Of a stretch of 64,000 nt of DNA, positions 17,506 to 26,980 are shown in pieces; position 1 is the stretch's first letter; each line of letters begins with the position of its first letter. The DNA is from CAZJHX01 sp964545715. GTDB lineage: Bacteria > Myxococcota_A > UBA9042 > GCA-2863065. The stretch spans positions 1-64,000 of the forward strand of contig CAZJHX010000010.1 of NCBI GenBank assembly GCA_964545715.1, written 5' to 3'. A program made the position numbers and the translations under genes. The notes beneath the pieces are model-generated. The model searched no databases. It saw only the letters and a program-made list of their open reading frames with translations, and was not told the origin of the DNA.

Positions 17506-20500
17506 GTGTTACGTCGGACTGGCCGTTTGCTGGCCACCGCGCTGCTGCTGTTTGGCGGTTGTGGCGGTGACGACTCGCGCGGGGATACAGCAGGGACAGG
17601 CGGCTTTGCGGATGTCGTACTGCCCGATGACGAGGGGACTGGCTCGGACACATCAGCCGACAGCGGCTCGACCGACACGGGTCCGCCGCCGGCCGACTGC
17701 ACCGGGGTGACGGTGGAGCTGAGCACCTGGGAGCCCACCACGCTGGACGACATCACCGCTGAGGTCGCCGGCTCGGACGGCCAATACGAGTTCAGCTGGT
17801 TCCTGGTTGGCGGCGACGGGGACTCGATCGTGGCCAATGGCGCCGTGCTCGTCGCGGTGAAGACCCAAAAGGGCGGCACGTATCGCGTCGAGGCCAAGGC
17901 GGTGGACCCCGGTGACTGCCCGAGCGTGGTTGCGCAGGTCGCGATCCTGAACTCGCCGCCGTCGCTGGCCGCGGTGACGGTGACGCCGACCGCGGCCTAC
18001 GCGGACCAGACGCTGACGTGCAACTACGAGCCGGGCGACTGGCAGGACCCGGACGACACCGATCCCAGGCTGCCGCTGTACTCGTGGTTCCGGGGCGAGA
18101 TCCCGATTCCGGGGGCCGACAACACGGTCTCGCTCGGCTTCGCCAAAGGGGACGAGGTCTGGTGCCGTGTGACCCCGTTCGACGGCGACCAGGAGGGGCC
18201 GGCTGTCGACAGCGCCAAGGTGCAGATCTTGAACGCGCCGCCGTCGGTGGACCAGGTCACCGTGGCGTGCGATCCCGGGCAGCCGATCTTCTGCTCGGCG
18301 CAGGGCTCGGACGCAGACGAGACGCCGGTCGCGTACACGATCGAGTGGTACTCGGCGCCGGGGGATTGCACCAACGGCACGCTGGTTCAGGCGGGCGAGA
18401 AGGGCGATCCGGGTGTCTCCAGCGGCCAGCTGACGGAGGCTGTGGCCAAAGGCACAAAGGTCTTTTGCTGCGCCACGCCGACCGACGGCGACGACGACGC
18501 GGTCGTGGGTGCGACGGTAAAGAGCGATGACTGCATCGTCCCAAACGGTCCGCCGGTGGTCTCCGGTGCGCTGGTCTCCAACCTCGAGGGCGGGCCGGTC
18601 ACCCTGGGCTCCACGGCGCTCTGCAACGCCCAGGTTTCCGATCCGGATGGGGACGCCGTGTCGCTGAAGTGCAGCTGGCTGCTGAATGGCGAGCCGGTTG
18701 CGGGCGGCTCATGCGAGCTGGTCGGCGAGTTCGTCAAAGGCGACAACCTGTGTTGCCAGCTGTCGGCAAACGACGGGATCGACACGACTCAGTCGGAGGC
18801 CAAGGTCTGTCAGAAAGTGGCTGATACGCCGCCCACGGTCAGCGGCGTGACGCTGGCGCCGGCGTCGGGCAATCACTGCGAGCCTTTTGAGTGCACGGGC
18901 GAGGGCGAGGATGTGGATGGGGACGAGACCTCGATCAACATCAGCTGGAGTTTGAACGGTGAGCTGTACGCCGGCGTGCCGGAGCCCAAGCCGGGCGACG
19001 AGGTCACGTGCACGGCGACGCCGGTCGCGGACGGGATCTCGGGCGCCGCCGAGAGCGCGTCGATCGTGGCCATCAACCAGGTGCCCACGGTGGAGTCGGT
19101 GACGGTGGCGTCCGATGCGGATCCGCCCAACTCCGGGACGCCGCTGACCTGTGTGCCCAACGGGTGGGCCGACGCCGACACGTGCGATCAGGAGGAGTAC
19201 GCCTACGAGTGGTACGTGAACGGTGATCCAGTGGCGGGCGCGGGCGGCGCGACCCTGGACCCGGCTGCGTTTGCCAAAGGCAACGTGGTCCTGTGCGTTG
19301 CGACGCCCGGGGACGGCTACGAGCTTGGGGAGCCCGAGCAGTCCGGGGTGGTGGTGGTGTCGAACTCGGCGCCGGTGGTGACGTCGGTGAAGGTCACGCC
19401 GCTGGTAGGCAAGGACGACACGGTCTTTACGTGCGTGACCGAGGGCAGTGACCCGGACGGCGACGTGATCACGTGGATCTACTCGTGGCTGGTGGACGGG
19501 GAGCCGGCGCCCGGGTTGACCGGCGCCGAGGTGACCAACGTGCCGTTCAGCGGCATCCAGGCGGAGCTGACCTGCACGGCGCAGCCGTTTGATGCCGAGG
19601 AGGCGGGTGAGGCGCTGGCGGCGTCAAACAAGGCGGTGCTGTTCAATGTGCCGCCGACCGCGTCGGACGTGGTCGTGACGCCCGAGGAGGCGACGACGTT
19701 GACGACGCTGACCTGCACCGCCAACCTGGGCGACCCGGACGGTGACGATGTTACGCCGATCTACCAGTGGTACCGGGTGGAGGCGGACGGCGCCAAGGCG
19801 ATCAAAGACGCTGAGGACTCCGTGTTGTCACCGCCGAACACGTCGCACTTCGACACCGTGTACTGCTCGGTCACGCCGACGGACGGCAAGGTGGAGGGCC
19901 CCTCTCAGCTGTCCAATACGGTCTACATCGCCAACACGGCGCCCAAGATCTCTTTGGCCAAGGTGTTTCCGACGACCGGCACCCCGCAGACCACGTTTAC
20001 GTGCCTGGTCATCGGCTACTTTGACGCGGACGGCGACGAGCCCGAGCTGCAGTACGCCTGGCGCCTGGACGGCAACGAGGTCGAGGAGGCCGAGGAGGCC
20101 GCGTTCCAGCCGTCTGCGTGGGGTGGCACTGCGCAGTCCAGCGTGGGCTGCACGGCGACGCCGTACGACGGCTTTGACGCCGGACCGGACAAGATCGCCA
20201 AGGACATCGCGCTGGAAAACTGCAACCCGGGCAACGACGGGCTGCCGTGCGACGACGGCGAGGTGTGCACCGAAAAGGACAAGTGCATCGCTGGGCAGTG
20301 CCTGGGCGTGCCGTCGACCTGTGACGACGAGAACCCGTGCACGGCCGACCAGTGCGACCTGGAGTTGGGCTGCCTGAACATCTCTGTGGCGGAGGGGACG
20401 TCCTGCGACGACGACAATCAGTGCACGGTGCTGGACGGCTGCAAGGGCGGCGTCTGCAAGGGCGGCGCGGCGTTCGACTGCGATGACGAGAACCCGTGCA

Positions 20501-21447
20501 CGGCGGACACTTGCAGCACCAAAAACGGCTGTGAGCATGCGCCGCAGCCCGGCGACTGTGACGGCGGCGTGTGCGTGGAGGGCGTCTGCTGCATTCCGGA
20601 CTGCTCCCACGGAAGCGGTACGGGGGACAAGCAGTGCGGCAGCGACCTGTGCGGAGGCATCTGCGGCACCTGCGCGGACGTGGACACCTGCCTGGACCCC
20701 CCCGGCACGTGCTTTGGCGACTTGACCGACGCGATGGTGCCCGTCCCGCCCGGCAGCTTTCAGATGGGCTGCGCGGACGAAGATACGCTGTGCAGCGCCG
20801 ACGAGTACCCGCTGCATACGATCACGCTGTCGCCGTACCACATCGACGCCACCGAGGTGACCGTGCTGCGGTACTCCGAGTGCGTGGACGCGGGCGGCTG
20901 TCCGATCCCCAACACCGACGTGTCCACGTGTTTGTGGGGGAAGCCGGGCATGGAGAATCACCCGATCAACTGCGTGCCGTGGGGCCACGCCGACGCCTAC
21001 TGCGATTGGGCGGGCAAGCGCCTGTGCACCGAGGCCGAGTGGGAGAAGGCCGCGCGCGGCAGCAACGACCAACGCATGTATCCGTGGGGCGACCTGCTGG
21101 CGTCCTGCGCGCTGGCGGTGATGAAAGACGGTACGAACTTCGGCTGCGGCCTGGGCGGGGCGTCCAACGTCGGGTCGATCTTCGAGGCACTGAGCCCGCT
21201 GGGCTGCCTGGACATGGCGGGCAACACGGCCGAGTGGGTCGCCGACTACTACAGCTCGGCGTTTTACGTAGCCAGCCCCCCGAAAGACCCGAAGGGCCCG
21301 GCCGTCAGCACGTTCAAGGTCTACCGCGGCGGCAGCTTTGAATCCCCGGCCGCCGATGTGCGTGTCTCCAAGCGCGCGTTTTTGCAGGCCGAGGCGAACC
21401 TCCCGGCGCTGGGCTTCCGCTGCTGTCAGGACTATGAGCTCGAATAA
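17506..21447 (+). CDS. Multi-repeat lipoprotein with C-terminal formylglycine-enzyme-like (SUMF1) domain
   Basis: A 1313-aa predicted surface lipoprotein. I chose GTG 17506 because GAGGGGAGAAG precedes it and the signal peptide with lipobox LLFGGC follows. Residues about 60-900 comprise roughly nine Ig/PKD-like units, most starting with NxPP-x-V and carrying DPDGD and GxxVxCxxxP motifs. Residues about 905-1070 are cysteine-rich (CDDENPCTADQCD repeats). Residues about 1076-1313 form an FGE-sulfatase/SUMF1-like domain: VPPGSFQMGC, ATEVTVLRYSECV, GKRLCTEAEWEKAARG, LDMAGNTAEWV, VYRGGSF and GFRCC. In most secreted relatives this domain is not an active formylglycine generator but a binding or ergothioneine/EgtB-like module; the role here is unknown. 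Cys and Ig repeats suggest a long stalk. Confidence 0.9.
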   Translation: MLRRTGRLLATALLLFGGCGGDDSRGDTAGTGGFADVVLPDDEGTGSDTSADSGSTDTGPPPADCTGVTVELSTWEPTTLDDITAEVAGSDGQYEFSWFLVGGDGDSIVANGAVLVAVKTQKGGTYRVEAKAVDPGDCPSVVAQVAILNSPPSLAAVTVTPTAAYADQTLTCNYEPGDWQDPDDTDPRLPLYSWFRGEIPIPGADNTVSLGFAKGDEVWCRVTPFDGDQEGPAVDSAKVQILNAPPSVDQVTVACDPGQPIFCSAQGSDADETPVAYTIEWYSAPGDCTNGTLVQAGEKGDPGVSSGQLTEAVAKGTKVFCCATPTDGDDDAVVGATVKSDDCIVPNGPPVVSGALVSNLEGGPVTLGSTALCNAQVSDPDGDAVSLKCSWLLNGEPVAGGSCELVGEFVKGDNLCCQLSANDGIDTTQSEAKVCQKVADTPPTVSGVTLAPASGNHCEPFECTGEGEDVDGDETSINISWSLNGELYAGVPEPKPGDEVTCTATPVADGISGAAESASIVAINQVPTVESVTVASDADPPNSGTPLTCVPNGWADADTCDQEEYAYEWYVNGDPVAGAGGATLDPAAFAKGNVVLCVATPGDGYELGEPEQSGVVVVSNSAPVVTSVKVTPLVGKDDTVFTCVTEGSDPDGDVITWIYSWLVDGEPAPGLTGAEVTNVPFSGIQAELTCTAQPFDAEEAGEALAASNKAVLFNVPPTASDVVVTPEEATTLTTLTCTANLGDPDGDDVTPIYQWYRVEADGAKAIKDAEDSVLSPPNTSHFDTVYCSVTPTDGKVEGPSQLSNTVYIANTAPKISLAKVFPTTGTPQTTFTCLVIGYFDADGDEPELQYAWRLDGNEVEEAEEAAFQPSAWGGTAQSSVGCTATPYDGFDAGPDKIAKDIALENCNPGNDGLPCDDGEVCTEKDKCIAGQCLGVPSTCDDENPCTADQCDLELGCLNISVAEGTSCDDDNQCTVLDGCKGGVCKGGAAFDCDDENPCTADTCSTKNGCEHAPQPGDCDGGVCVEGVCCIPDCSHGSGTGDKQCGSDLCGGICGTCADVDTCLDPPGTCFGDLTDAMVPVPPGSFQMGCADEDTLCSADEYPLHTITLSPYHIDATEVTVLRYSECVDAGGCPIPNTDVSTCLWGKPGMENHPINCVPWGHADAYCDWAGKRLCTEAEWEKAARGSNDQRMYPWGDLLASCALAVMKDGTNFGCGLGGASNVGSIFEALSPLGCLDMAGNTAEWVADYYSSAFYVASPPKDPKGPAVSTFKVYRGGSFESPAADVRVSKRAFLQAEANLPALGFRCCQDYELE

Positions 21448-21667
21448 CTGCCTGGGCCTGCGCTCGGTCCCGACCGAGGATCTCAAGCTGCTGCTGCAGC
21501 GCTTGCATGCGAAAGTTATCGAGTGCCCGCTCGATCCGGCGGCGCTGGCGTGTATCGGTCTGCAGCACCGCACCGAGCCGTTGCTGGGCGCGATGCGGGG
21601 TCTGGATGGGCGTGCAGTGCACGCGGTATTGGTCTGCGTCATCGCGGAGCGTGCGTCTTTGAGGTAA
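21434..21667 (+). CDS. Small conserved-looking protein (77 aa)
   Basis: A 77-aa helical protein whose ATG overlaps the last 14 bases of the preceding gene. It has a regular pattern: LRSVPTEDLKLLLQRLHA, then ECPLDPAALACIGLQ, then LLGAMRGLDGRAVHAVLVC and VIAER. This L-x-x-L-x-x-L-x-R-x-x...CPL...GL...L-x-G-L-D...VL-x-x-V-x-A-ER layout resembles a small helical family I associate with Myxococcota, often without a name. It has no signal peptide and two of its cysteines are in hydrophobic positions. Function is unknown. The pattern and the strand/overlap context argue that it is real, not a shadow. Confidence 0.6.
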   Translation: MSSNNCLGLRSVPTEDLKLLLQRLHAKVIECPLDPAALACIGLQHRTEPLLGAMRGLDGRAVHAVLVCVIAERASLR

Positions 21668-21703
21668 GGTCCGGCCGCGTTCTTGGCTGCTGGAGGTACG
21701 ATC

Positions 21704-24043
21704 ATGCTCAGGCACGCGGTCTGGTTGGCGGTAATCGTTGGCGGTTGTGTGGCGCCGGATGTGGCGACGCCCCCGTCTTCACCTTTGGATGACGGATTGG
21801 CCGACGCCATCGAGCTGTCCATGAAGTATTCGGACTATCGGCCGTCTGCGGCTGCGGCGCACGCGCGTCCGGCCCGTCCCGCCCCTGTTGATGGGCTGGC
21901 GGTCAAGCGGGCCCCGCTGATCACGCAGCAGGGCGAGATCGTCATCCTGGAGGGCGGCGAGAACACGGTGAGCGACCTGGGGGACGGCAGCTTCGGCCTG
22001 GTGCTGAACCAGGCGATCCAGAACCCGATGAACATCGCCAAAGAGCTGTTTGGCACCTATCCAGACGAGTTTGACGCCATCACGGTGTTCACCACGTTTC
22101 CCGACGGCGGGAGCCAGGGCTCGGTGGCGTGGTACCTGCCGATTCGCAGCGCTGTCGGCGGCATCGGGATCGAGCCGCTGGACAGCGGGGCGTTCTGGGG
22201 CTCCGGCGAGGGCGGCGCGCTTCACGGCTTCATCAACATGCAATACGTCGGCAAGTACGGGGCCGGCATGGACAGCCCGGACCATCCGATCCACGCGGTG
22301 ATGGCGCAGGAGTTCGGGCATCGGTGGGGCTCGTTTCTGACCTACGTGAAGGCGACGGGCGAGGTCAGTGAGGCGATGCTGGGGCGGGACGGCTCGCACT
22401 GGGCCAGCACGCTGCAGGCCAACGGCTCGGTGATGGATGGGTCGCAGTGGCAGGAGCAGGGCGGCACCAACTTCTGGCTGAAGGCGTCCAACTTCCGGTT
22501 CAGCGAGCTGGACCAGTACACCATGGGCTTGCGTGGGCCCGACGAGGTGCCGCCGTGGTACCTGATCACCAAAAGCAGCTACAAGGGGCAGGCGATCAAC
22601 CCGTCCTGGCCGCTGCCCAGCGGTGTCACGATCTCGGGGGAGCGTGAGGACATCACGATCGAGCAGGTCGTGGCGGCGCACGGCGCGCGGAACCCCGACC
22701 ACCTGAGCTCGCAGAAGGACTTTCGGTTGGCGATCGTGCTGGTTACGCGCCCCGGCGAGGACCCGGCGGCGCTGGGGAGCAGTGTTGAGCGGCTGGAGCA
22801 GTTTCGCCTGGCCTTTGAGCAGGTGGCCAACCAGATGTCGGACGGGCGCATGCGGGTGTGTACCCAGGTGACGGGGCCGTGCGACAGCGCCGGCGTTGCG
22901 CTGGAGTCGATCGCCACGCGCGAGCACGAGGGCAACGGTGACGGCATTATCGATCCGGGCGAGACGGTGGCTATCGACGTGACCGTGAAGAGCACCGGGT
23001 TCGGCGACGCGCCGGCGGTGACGATCGACATGGAGCAGCCCAGCCTGGAGGGCCTGAGCATCCTGACGCCGTCGATCACGCTGGGCGACATCCCGGAGGG
23101 CGGCAGTGTGGAGTCGGACCAGCCGCTGCTGATCAAGATCCCGCCGGCCATCGGGTGCGGCGAGTCGGCAACCGTGCCGCTTAAGCTGCGCACGGACGGG
23201 CGCTTCTTTCCGGCGCAGATCCAGTTCGACATCGGCGTGAACACCATCGCGCTGGACGCGCTGGAGAACCCCGACGTCTGGACGGTCGACCCGTACGCCA
23301 CCGACACGGCGACAGGCGGCGTGTGGGAGGTCACAAGCCCCAAGGGTGTCGATGCGCTGTACACCGGGGTCAACCTGGTCTCGCAGCCGGGCCGCGACCA
23401 CTCTCCGGACGGCGTCAACGCGCTGGTGACGGGGCCCGAGTCCGGCACCGTGGGCGAGCATGACGTGGACGACGGCAGCACCACGGCGGTGGGGCCGGTC
23501 TACGACATCTCGGAGGCGGTCGATCCACTGCTGACCTGGTACGCGTGGCACTTTGCGTACGACTTCAACACCATCGACGGCATCCAGCCGGTTGTGACGT
23601 CGGACGCGCTGTACACGGAGATCAGCGTGGATGAGGGGCTGACCTGGACGATCATCGACGCGCACACCGAAAGCGAGCAGACGTGGGTGCGCAAAGAGGT
23701 GCGGCTGTCGGAGGTCGCGGAGCTGACCGGGACGCTGCAGCTGCGGTTTACGATGAGCGATGACGCCAAGCAGACGCTGGGCGAGGCGGCGGTGGATGAC
23801 ATCCGCATCTGGGACGAGTCGCTGGTGTGTCGGCCTGACCTGCGGCAGCCTGCCGAAGAGCCGGCCGAGACGACCACGGGTGATGAACCCGAGCCCGAGG
23901 AGGAGGAGCCGCCCCCGACGGTGACGCCGGAGGAGCCCACCGGCTGCCAGCATGGCTCGTCGCCCAACCCGGGTGTGCTGTGGTTGCTGGGACTGGCGCT
24001 GCTGTTGCCCGCGCTGCGCCGGCAGGGAGGTGCCACATGCTGA
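21704..24043 (+). CDS. Exported metalloprotease-like protein with MYXO-CTERM-like anchor
   Basis: A 779-aa protein. ATG 21704 has GGAGG seven to eight bases upstream. The signal peptide ends in a possible lipobox (VIVGGC). Residues about 40-390 resemble a zinc-protease-like domain with HAVMAQEFGHRWGS, but the first His of HExxH is Gln (Gln202, Glu203, His206), so activity is doubtful. Next come a GNGDGIIDPGETVAIDVTV beta-sandwich and a further jelly-roll-like domain ending near residue 710. A Glu/Pro/Thr linker leads to GCQHG..., a hydrophobic stretch (VLWLLGLALLLPALRR) and an Arg tail, the tripartite layout of MYXO-CTERM sorting signals. Having both a lipobox and this anchor is unusual; the lipobox Cys may simply be in a normal signal peptide. 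Confidence 0.83.
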   Translation: MLRHAVWLAVIVGGCVAPDVATPPSSPLDDGLADAIELSMKYSDYRPSAAAAHARPARPAPVDGLAVKRAPLITQQGEIVILEGGENTVSDLGDGSFGLVLNQAIQNPMNIAKELFGTYPDEFDAITVFTTFPDGGSQGSVAWYLPIRSAVGGIGIEPLDSGAFWGSGEGGALHGFINMQYVGKYGAGMDSPDHPIHAVMAQEFGHRWGSFLTYVKATGEVSEAMLGRDGSHWASTLQANGSVMDGSQWQEQGGTNFWLKASNFRFSELDQYTMGLRGPDEVPPWYLITKSSYKGQAINPSWPLPSGVTISGEREDITIEQVVAAHGARNPDHLSSQKDFRLAIVLVTRPGEDPAALGSSVERLEQFRLAFEQVANQMSDGRMRVCTQVTGPCDSAGVALESIATREHEGNGDGIIDPGETVAIDVTVKSTGFGDAPAVTIDMEQPSLEGLSILTPSITLGDIPEGGSVESDQPLLIKIPPAIGCGESATVPLKLRTDGRFFPAQIQFDIGVNTIALDALENPDVWTVDPYATDTATGGVWEVTSPKGVDALYTGVNLVSQPGRDHSPDGVNALVTGPESGTVGEHDVDDGSTTAVGPVYDISEAVDPLLTWYAWHFAYDFNTIDGIQPVVTSDALYTEISVDEGLTWTIIDAHTESEQTWVRKEVRLSEVAELTGTLQLRFTMSDDAKQTLGEAAVDDIRIWDESLVCRPDLRQPAEEPAETTTGDEPEPEEEEPPPTVTPEEPTGCQHGSSPNPGVLWLLGLALLLPALRRQGGATC

Positions 24044-25443
24044 TGAGAACGACGATGTTGATGTCGCTGCTGGCCGCGGTGCTGGTGGGTTGTCCTGAAG
24101 ACGACGATCCGACGCCGGCGCCCGTGGCCGATGTGGCGGTCGAGGACACGCAGGACGTGGTCGAAGACGAGGACGTGGCCCCGCCCGAGCCGGATGTCCC
24201 GCCGCCGCCGACAGAGCTCAGCGGACCGAGCGCGACGTGTCTGACCGACAGCTGCGAGCCCGTGGCCTGCATGGCGGTGGGCGAGTGTGCGACAGCCGCC
24301 GTGTGTGTCTCCGAGTGCGACAGCATCTCTTGCGCGGAGGCCTGCGTACCCCAGGCGGCGCCGCCGTTCAGGGCCAAGGTGTTGGAGTTGGTGCAGTGCG
24401 GCGCCGAGAAGGCGTGTTTTGCCGGCGGCTCCGGCCTGGACAGCTGCGGCAACGCCACCTGTGACGGCCCGGCGGAGACCATGCTGAACTGCCCCGACGA
24501 TTGCGGGATCCACGGCAACCCGGAGCTGGTCTACGAGTGCATGCTGGGGAGCTGTGAGCTGGGCAACTGCCCCAACAGCAACAACTGCAGCAAGGGGCTG
24601 TGGTGCATCGCCGGCTGTCTGGACCGGCCATGCGTGACCACCTGCATCAATCAGGCGTCGGGCAACGCCAGGAACCGGCTGTGGCGCATCGCGATCTGCG
24701 CCGCCGAAAACCAATGCCTGCCCGAGGGCGCCGCGCCCAAATGTGGCGACGGCGCCTGTGAGACCGGCGAGGACAAGGTCACCTGTCCCGACGACTGCGG
24801 TGAGGCGGGCGAGACCTTCTGGTGTATCGCGGACAACTGCGCGCCGGGCTTCTGCCTGAACTCCAACGGGTGCAAGAACGGGCTCTTCTGCCTGGCCGAC
24901 TGCAAGGACGGCGACTGTACGCGGGCCTGCATCGACGCCGCCAACCACTGGGTCGCGGGCATGATCGAAGAGATGACCGGGTGCGCCATCGAGGCCGAGT
25001 GCCTGCCGCCGGAGGCCAAGCCGTCGCCCCCACCCTGCGGCAACGGCGTGTGCGAGGACTTTGAGGACTTCGGCTCGTGCCCGGTCGACTGCGGCGGCCC
25101 GATCGCCGAGTGCCTGCTGGCCAGCTGCGACGCTGAGGCGTGTGCAGGCGCGGAGCAATGCGGCGTGGCGTTTGTCTGCATGGCGGAGTGTACGGACGTG
25201 CCGTGCGCGGTGGGCTGCATCTCGGGCCAGCCGACGGAGAACCAGCAGCTGCTCAGCGAGATCATTGACTGCGGCTCCAAGAACGACTGCTTCAAGCCCG
25301 AAGAGCCGCCGCCCGAGGAGGACCCGCCGCCTGAGGACCCGCCCCCGGAAGAGGATCCGCCGGAAGAGGACCCGCCGGAAGAGGACCCGCCGGATGAGGA
25401 CCCGCCGCCGGAGGACGAGCCACCGCCGGACCCGGGCGAGTAG
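24037..25443 (+). CDS. Cysteine-rich repeat lipoprotein with acidic Pro-rich tail
   Basis: A 468-aa predicted lipoprotein. ATG 24037 has GGAGG six bases upstream and overlaps the previous stop by seven bases, so the pair is coupled. The signal peptide ends in lipobox AVLVGC. Four units of about 95 residues follow, each starting with L-x-x-SC-E/D-x...C...C and ending in CGNGxCxxxExxxxCPxDCG (for example CGDGACETGEDKVTCPDDCG). The last about 45 residues are a low-complexity tail of PPEEDPP/PPEDEPP units encoded by GC-rich repeats prone to slippage. Six or more disulphides per repeat are likely. No enzyme motif is visible; a surface scaffold or binding role is inferred. It probably partners the MYXO-CTERM-like protein upstream. 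Confidence 0.83.
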   Translation: MLMRTTMLMSLLAAVLVGCPEDDDPTPAPVADVAVEDTQDVVEDEDVAPPEPDVPPPPTELSGPSATCLTDSCEPVACMAVGECATAAVCVSECDSISCAEACVPQAAPPFRAKVLELVQCGAEKACFAGGSGLDSCGNATCDGPAETMLNCPDDCGIHGNPELVYECMLGSCELGNCPNSNNCSKGLWCIAGCLDRPCVTTCINQASGNARNRLWRIAICAAENQCLPEGAAPKCGDGACETGEDKVTCPDDCGEAGETFWCIADNCAPGFCLNSNGCKNGLFCLADCKDGDCTRACIDAANHWVAGMIEEMTGCAIEAECLPPEAKPSPPPCGNGVCEDFEDFGSCPVDCGGPIAECLLASCDAEACAGAEQCGVAFVCMAECTDVPCAVGCISGQPTENQQLLSEIIDCGSKNDCFKPEEPPPEEDPPPEDPPPEEDPPEEDPPEEDPPDEDPPPEDEPPPDPGE

Positions 25444-26023
25444 ACCTGGACAGAAATCTCGACACGCTTGCGCACCGTCGCCTCTCAAGTGGCGTGCAGC
25501 GACCTTTTTGCGATGGTTGGTGAATGTGGGTGCGGTCTCGGCTCTCATAGCGTGTCAAGTCAGTCGAATCGGGCGGGGACACCGGGGTCCCCGAGCATGG
25601 CACGCACGATCGCCATCGCCTTGCGGAATAGCGCCAGGTTTACTCTGGTCCGCAGGCCCATCACAGCGACCGCCAGGGAGCGGAAGCCCCGAGCGTCAGC
25701 GAGGTGGAGCGCACTAAGTCCGCGCCAGGCCGAACAAGGCTCGCCACACTCCCGATGCTCCGCCGCCCGACGCCTCGGCCCCGCCACCCTCACAAGCCGG
25801 ACCGCACCCGCATTCACCGATCAGCCTAAGAGGTCGCTGCACGGCACAGAAAAAGGAGCCAAGAACGACCGGCGCTTAATCAACTGGAGACAAACGGAGC
25901 GGTGAGTTGACCCCAGGGGGGTTGTGTCACCAGCGAATTGGGAATTTCGTGGGTGATTTCGGCCTTTTTGAGGCGGCACGGCGTTTGCATAAACCATCCA
26001 CCGACGACCGAGGAGATCCGCCC
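25444..26023. other. 580-base intergenic region at the edge of the effector-like island
   Basis: No convincing gene is seen. Near the start, GTCGC/GCGAC arms (25477-25481 and 25499-25503) followed by TTTTT at 25505-25509 could be a weak terminator for the upstream lipoprotein. An 85-codon minus-strand frame at 25560-25817 (GTG start, no ribosome site) reads LADARGFRSLAVAVMGLRTR and might be a decayed gene end, but I cannot assign it. GGGGAC...GTCCCC arms flank 25573-25590. The region closest to the next gene holds a sigma-54-type promoter. Confidence 0.4.
25974..25989 (+). promoter_or_regulatory. Sigma-54-type promoter before the protease-like effector
   Basis: CGGCACG-GCGT-TTGCA matches the RpoN consensus at every position but the first T. 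Transcription would start near 26000, 24 bases before ATG 26024, leaving room for GAGGAG at 26010-26015. TGTGTCAC (25923-25930) lies about 44 bases upstream and recurs before the second effector-like gene. Confidence 0.68.
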
Positions 26024-26980
26024 ATGGGCACACCGCAGTACGACCACAGCGCCACGACGACAACGACCAGCAGCAGCGCACGCGCCGGAGCAAACGCGGT
26101 GCAGCGGCGCAGCGCTGGGGCGGGGTACGAGGCGGGGCGGGCGGCCCTGTCACCGGTAAACGACGGCGCGGTCGTGCAGGCCAGGGACCTGGATTACAAC
26201 CCGACCACCAATGCGGCCGGCGAGAAACGCAACCCCGAGCAGACCGACGGCGCCATTCCGTTTACCGGGGCGCTGAGCTGGGACGGCAGCGTGGTGCTGG
26301 CAGAGATGACTCAGATCGACGATGACCCGCTGACGCTGACCGACAACAAGCGGTGCGCCGCGGCGTCGACGCTGGCGGTGCACATCCAGGGCGGTCCGAT
26401 GTCGGTCGCGCGCGTGGCGACCGCGACCTTTGGCCATATGACGGCGCAGACCTTCCTGTCCTGGCTGAACGGCATGCCCGACAACATCAAGACCAATATG
26501 GAGGCTCTGCGGTCGGTGATCGCGGCCATCCCGGCCAAGATCGTTGCGCACACCCTCACATATCGCGACCTGCGGCGCCTGGCGCACTGCATGAAGATTC
26601 TGGTGGACTGGAACCCGAACTCGGGCACGAACCGCTCTGAGTACGAGAACCTGACGGGCATCGGCAACGCCTTCAACGCTTACGTCGGGCAGACCTACAC
26701 CGGCTGGGCCAGCGCCCAGACCCTGGCCGGCATCCTGCGGCTGATTCCCAGGGCCAGCTGCATTCTGTCGGTGTCGACGGGCTCGGTGGAAAACGGCAAC
26801 ACGAACCACGCCGTCACGTTTGGCAACGACGGGGACATCTACCTGTACGATCCGTGGCCGCGCACCGGCTCGCAGATCATGCACCTGGGCTCGGATCAGG
26901 CCGACATCAAGGAGTACTTCGAGCACCCGGACGGCACCCAGCGGACCTGGCGCGTGCGCGAGGTTATGACGGCCGCGTGA
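26024..26980 (+). CDS. Putative papain-like cysteine protease effector with Thr-rich N-terminal module
   Basis: A 318-aa protein without a signal peptide. ATG 26024 has GAGGAG upstream. Residues 1-50 contain a Thr/Ser run, then AVQRRSAGAGYEAGRAALSP. A very similar arrangement begins the unrelated protein at 28072, so this is likely a targeting or adaptor module; comparable short motifs occur in proteins linked to contractile injection systems, by memory only. The C-terminal part has the order Cys111 (NKRCAAAS), His262 (NTNHAVTF), Asp276 (LYDPWP), as in papain-like or YopT-like proteases. GTGA overlap with the lipoprotein at 26977 suggests a toxin and immunity pair. Alternative: a cysteine-type acyltransferase or transglutaminase fold. 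Confidence 0.7.
   Translation: MGTPQYDHSATTTTTSSSARAGANAVQRRSAGAGYEAGRAALSPVNDGAVVQARDLDYNPTTNAAGEKRNPEQTDGAIPFTGALSWDGSVVLAEMTQIDDDPLTLTDNKRCAAASTLAVHIQGGPMSVARVATATFGHMTAQTFLSWLNGMPDNIKTNMEALRSVIAAIPAKIVAHTLTYRDLRRLAHCMKILVDWNPNSGTNRSEYENLTGIGNAFNAYVGQTYTGWASAQTLAGILRLIPRASCILSVSTGSVENGNTNHAVTFGNDGDIYLYDPWPRTGSQIMHLGSDQADIKEYFEHPDGTQRTWRVREVMTAA

Noticed and set aside
19828..21822. A 664-codon minus-strand frame across the 1313-aa lipoprotein gene
   Set aside because: Shadow frame; it crosses the end of a well supported gene and the next gene's promoter region.
25560..25817. An 85-codon minus-strand frame as a transposase remnant
   Set aside because: No recognisable transposase motif, no terminal inverted repeats and no ribosome site; kept only as a note.
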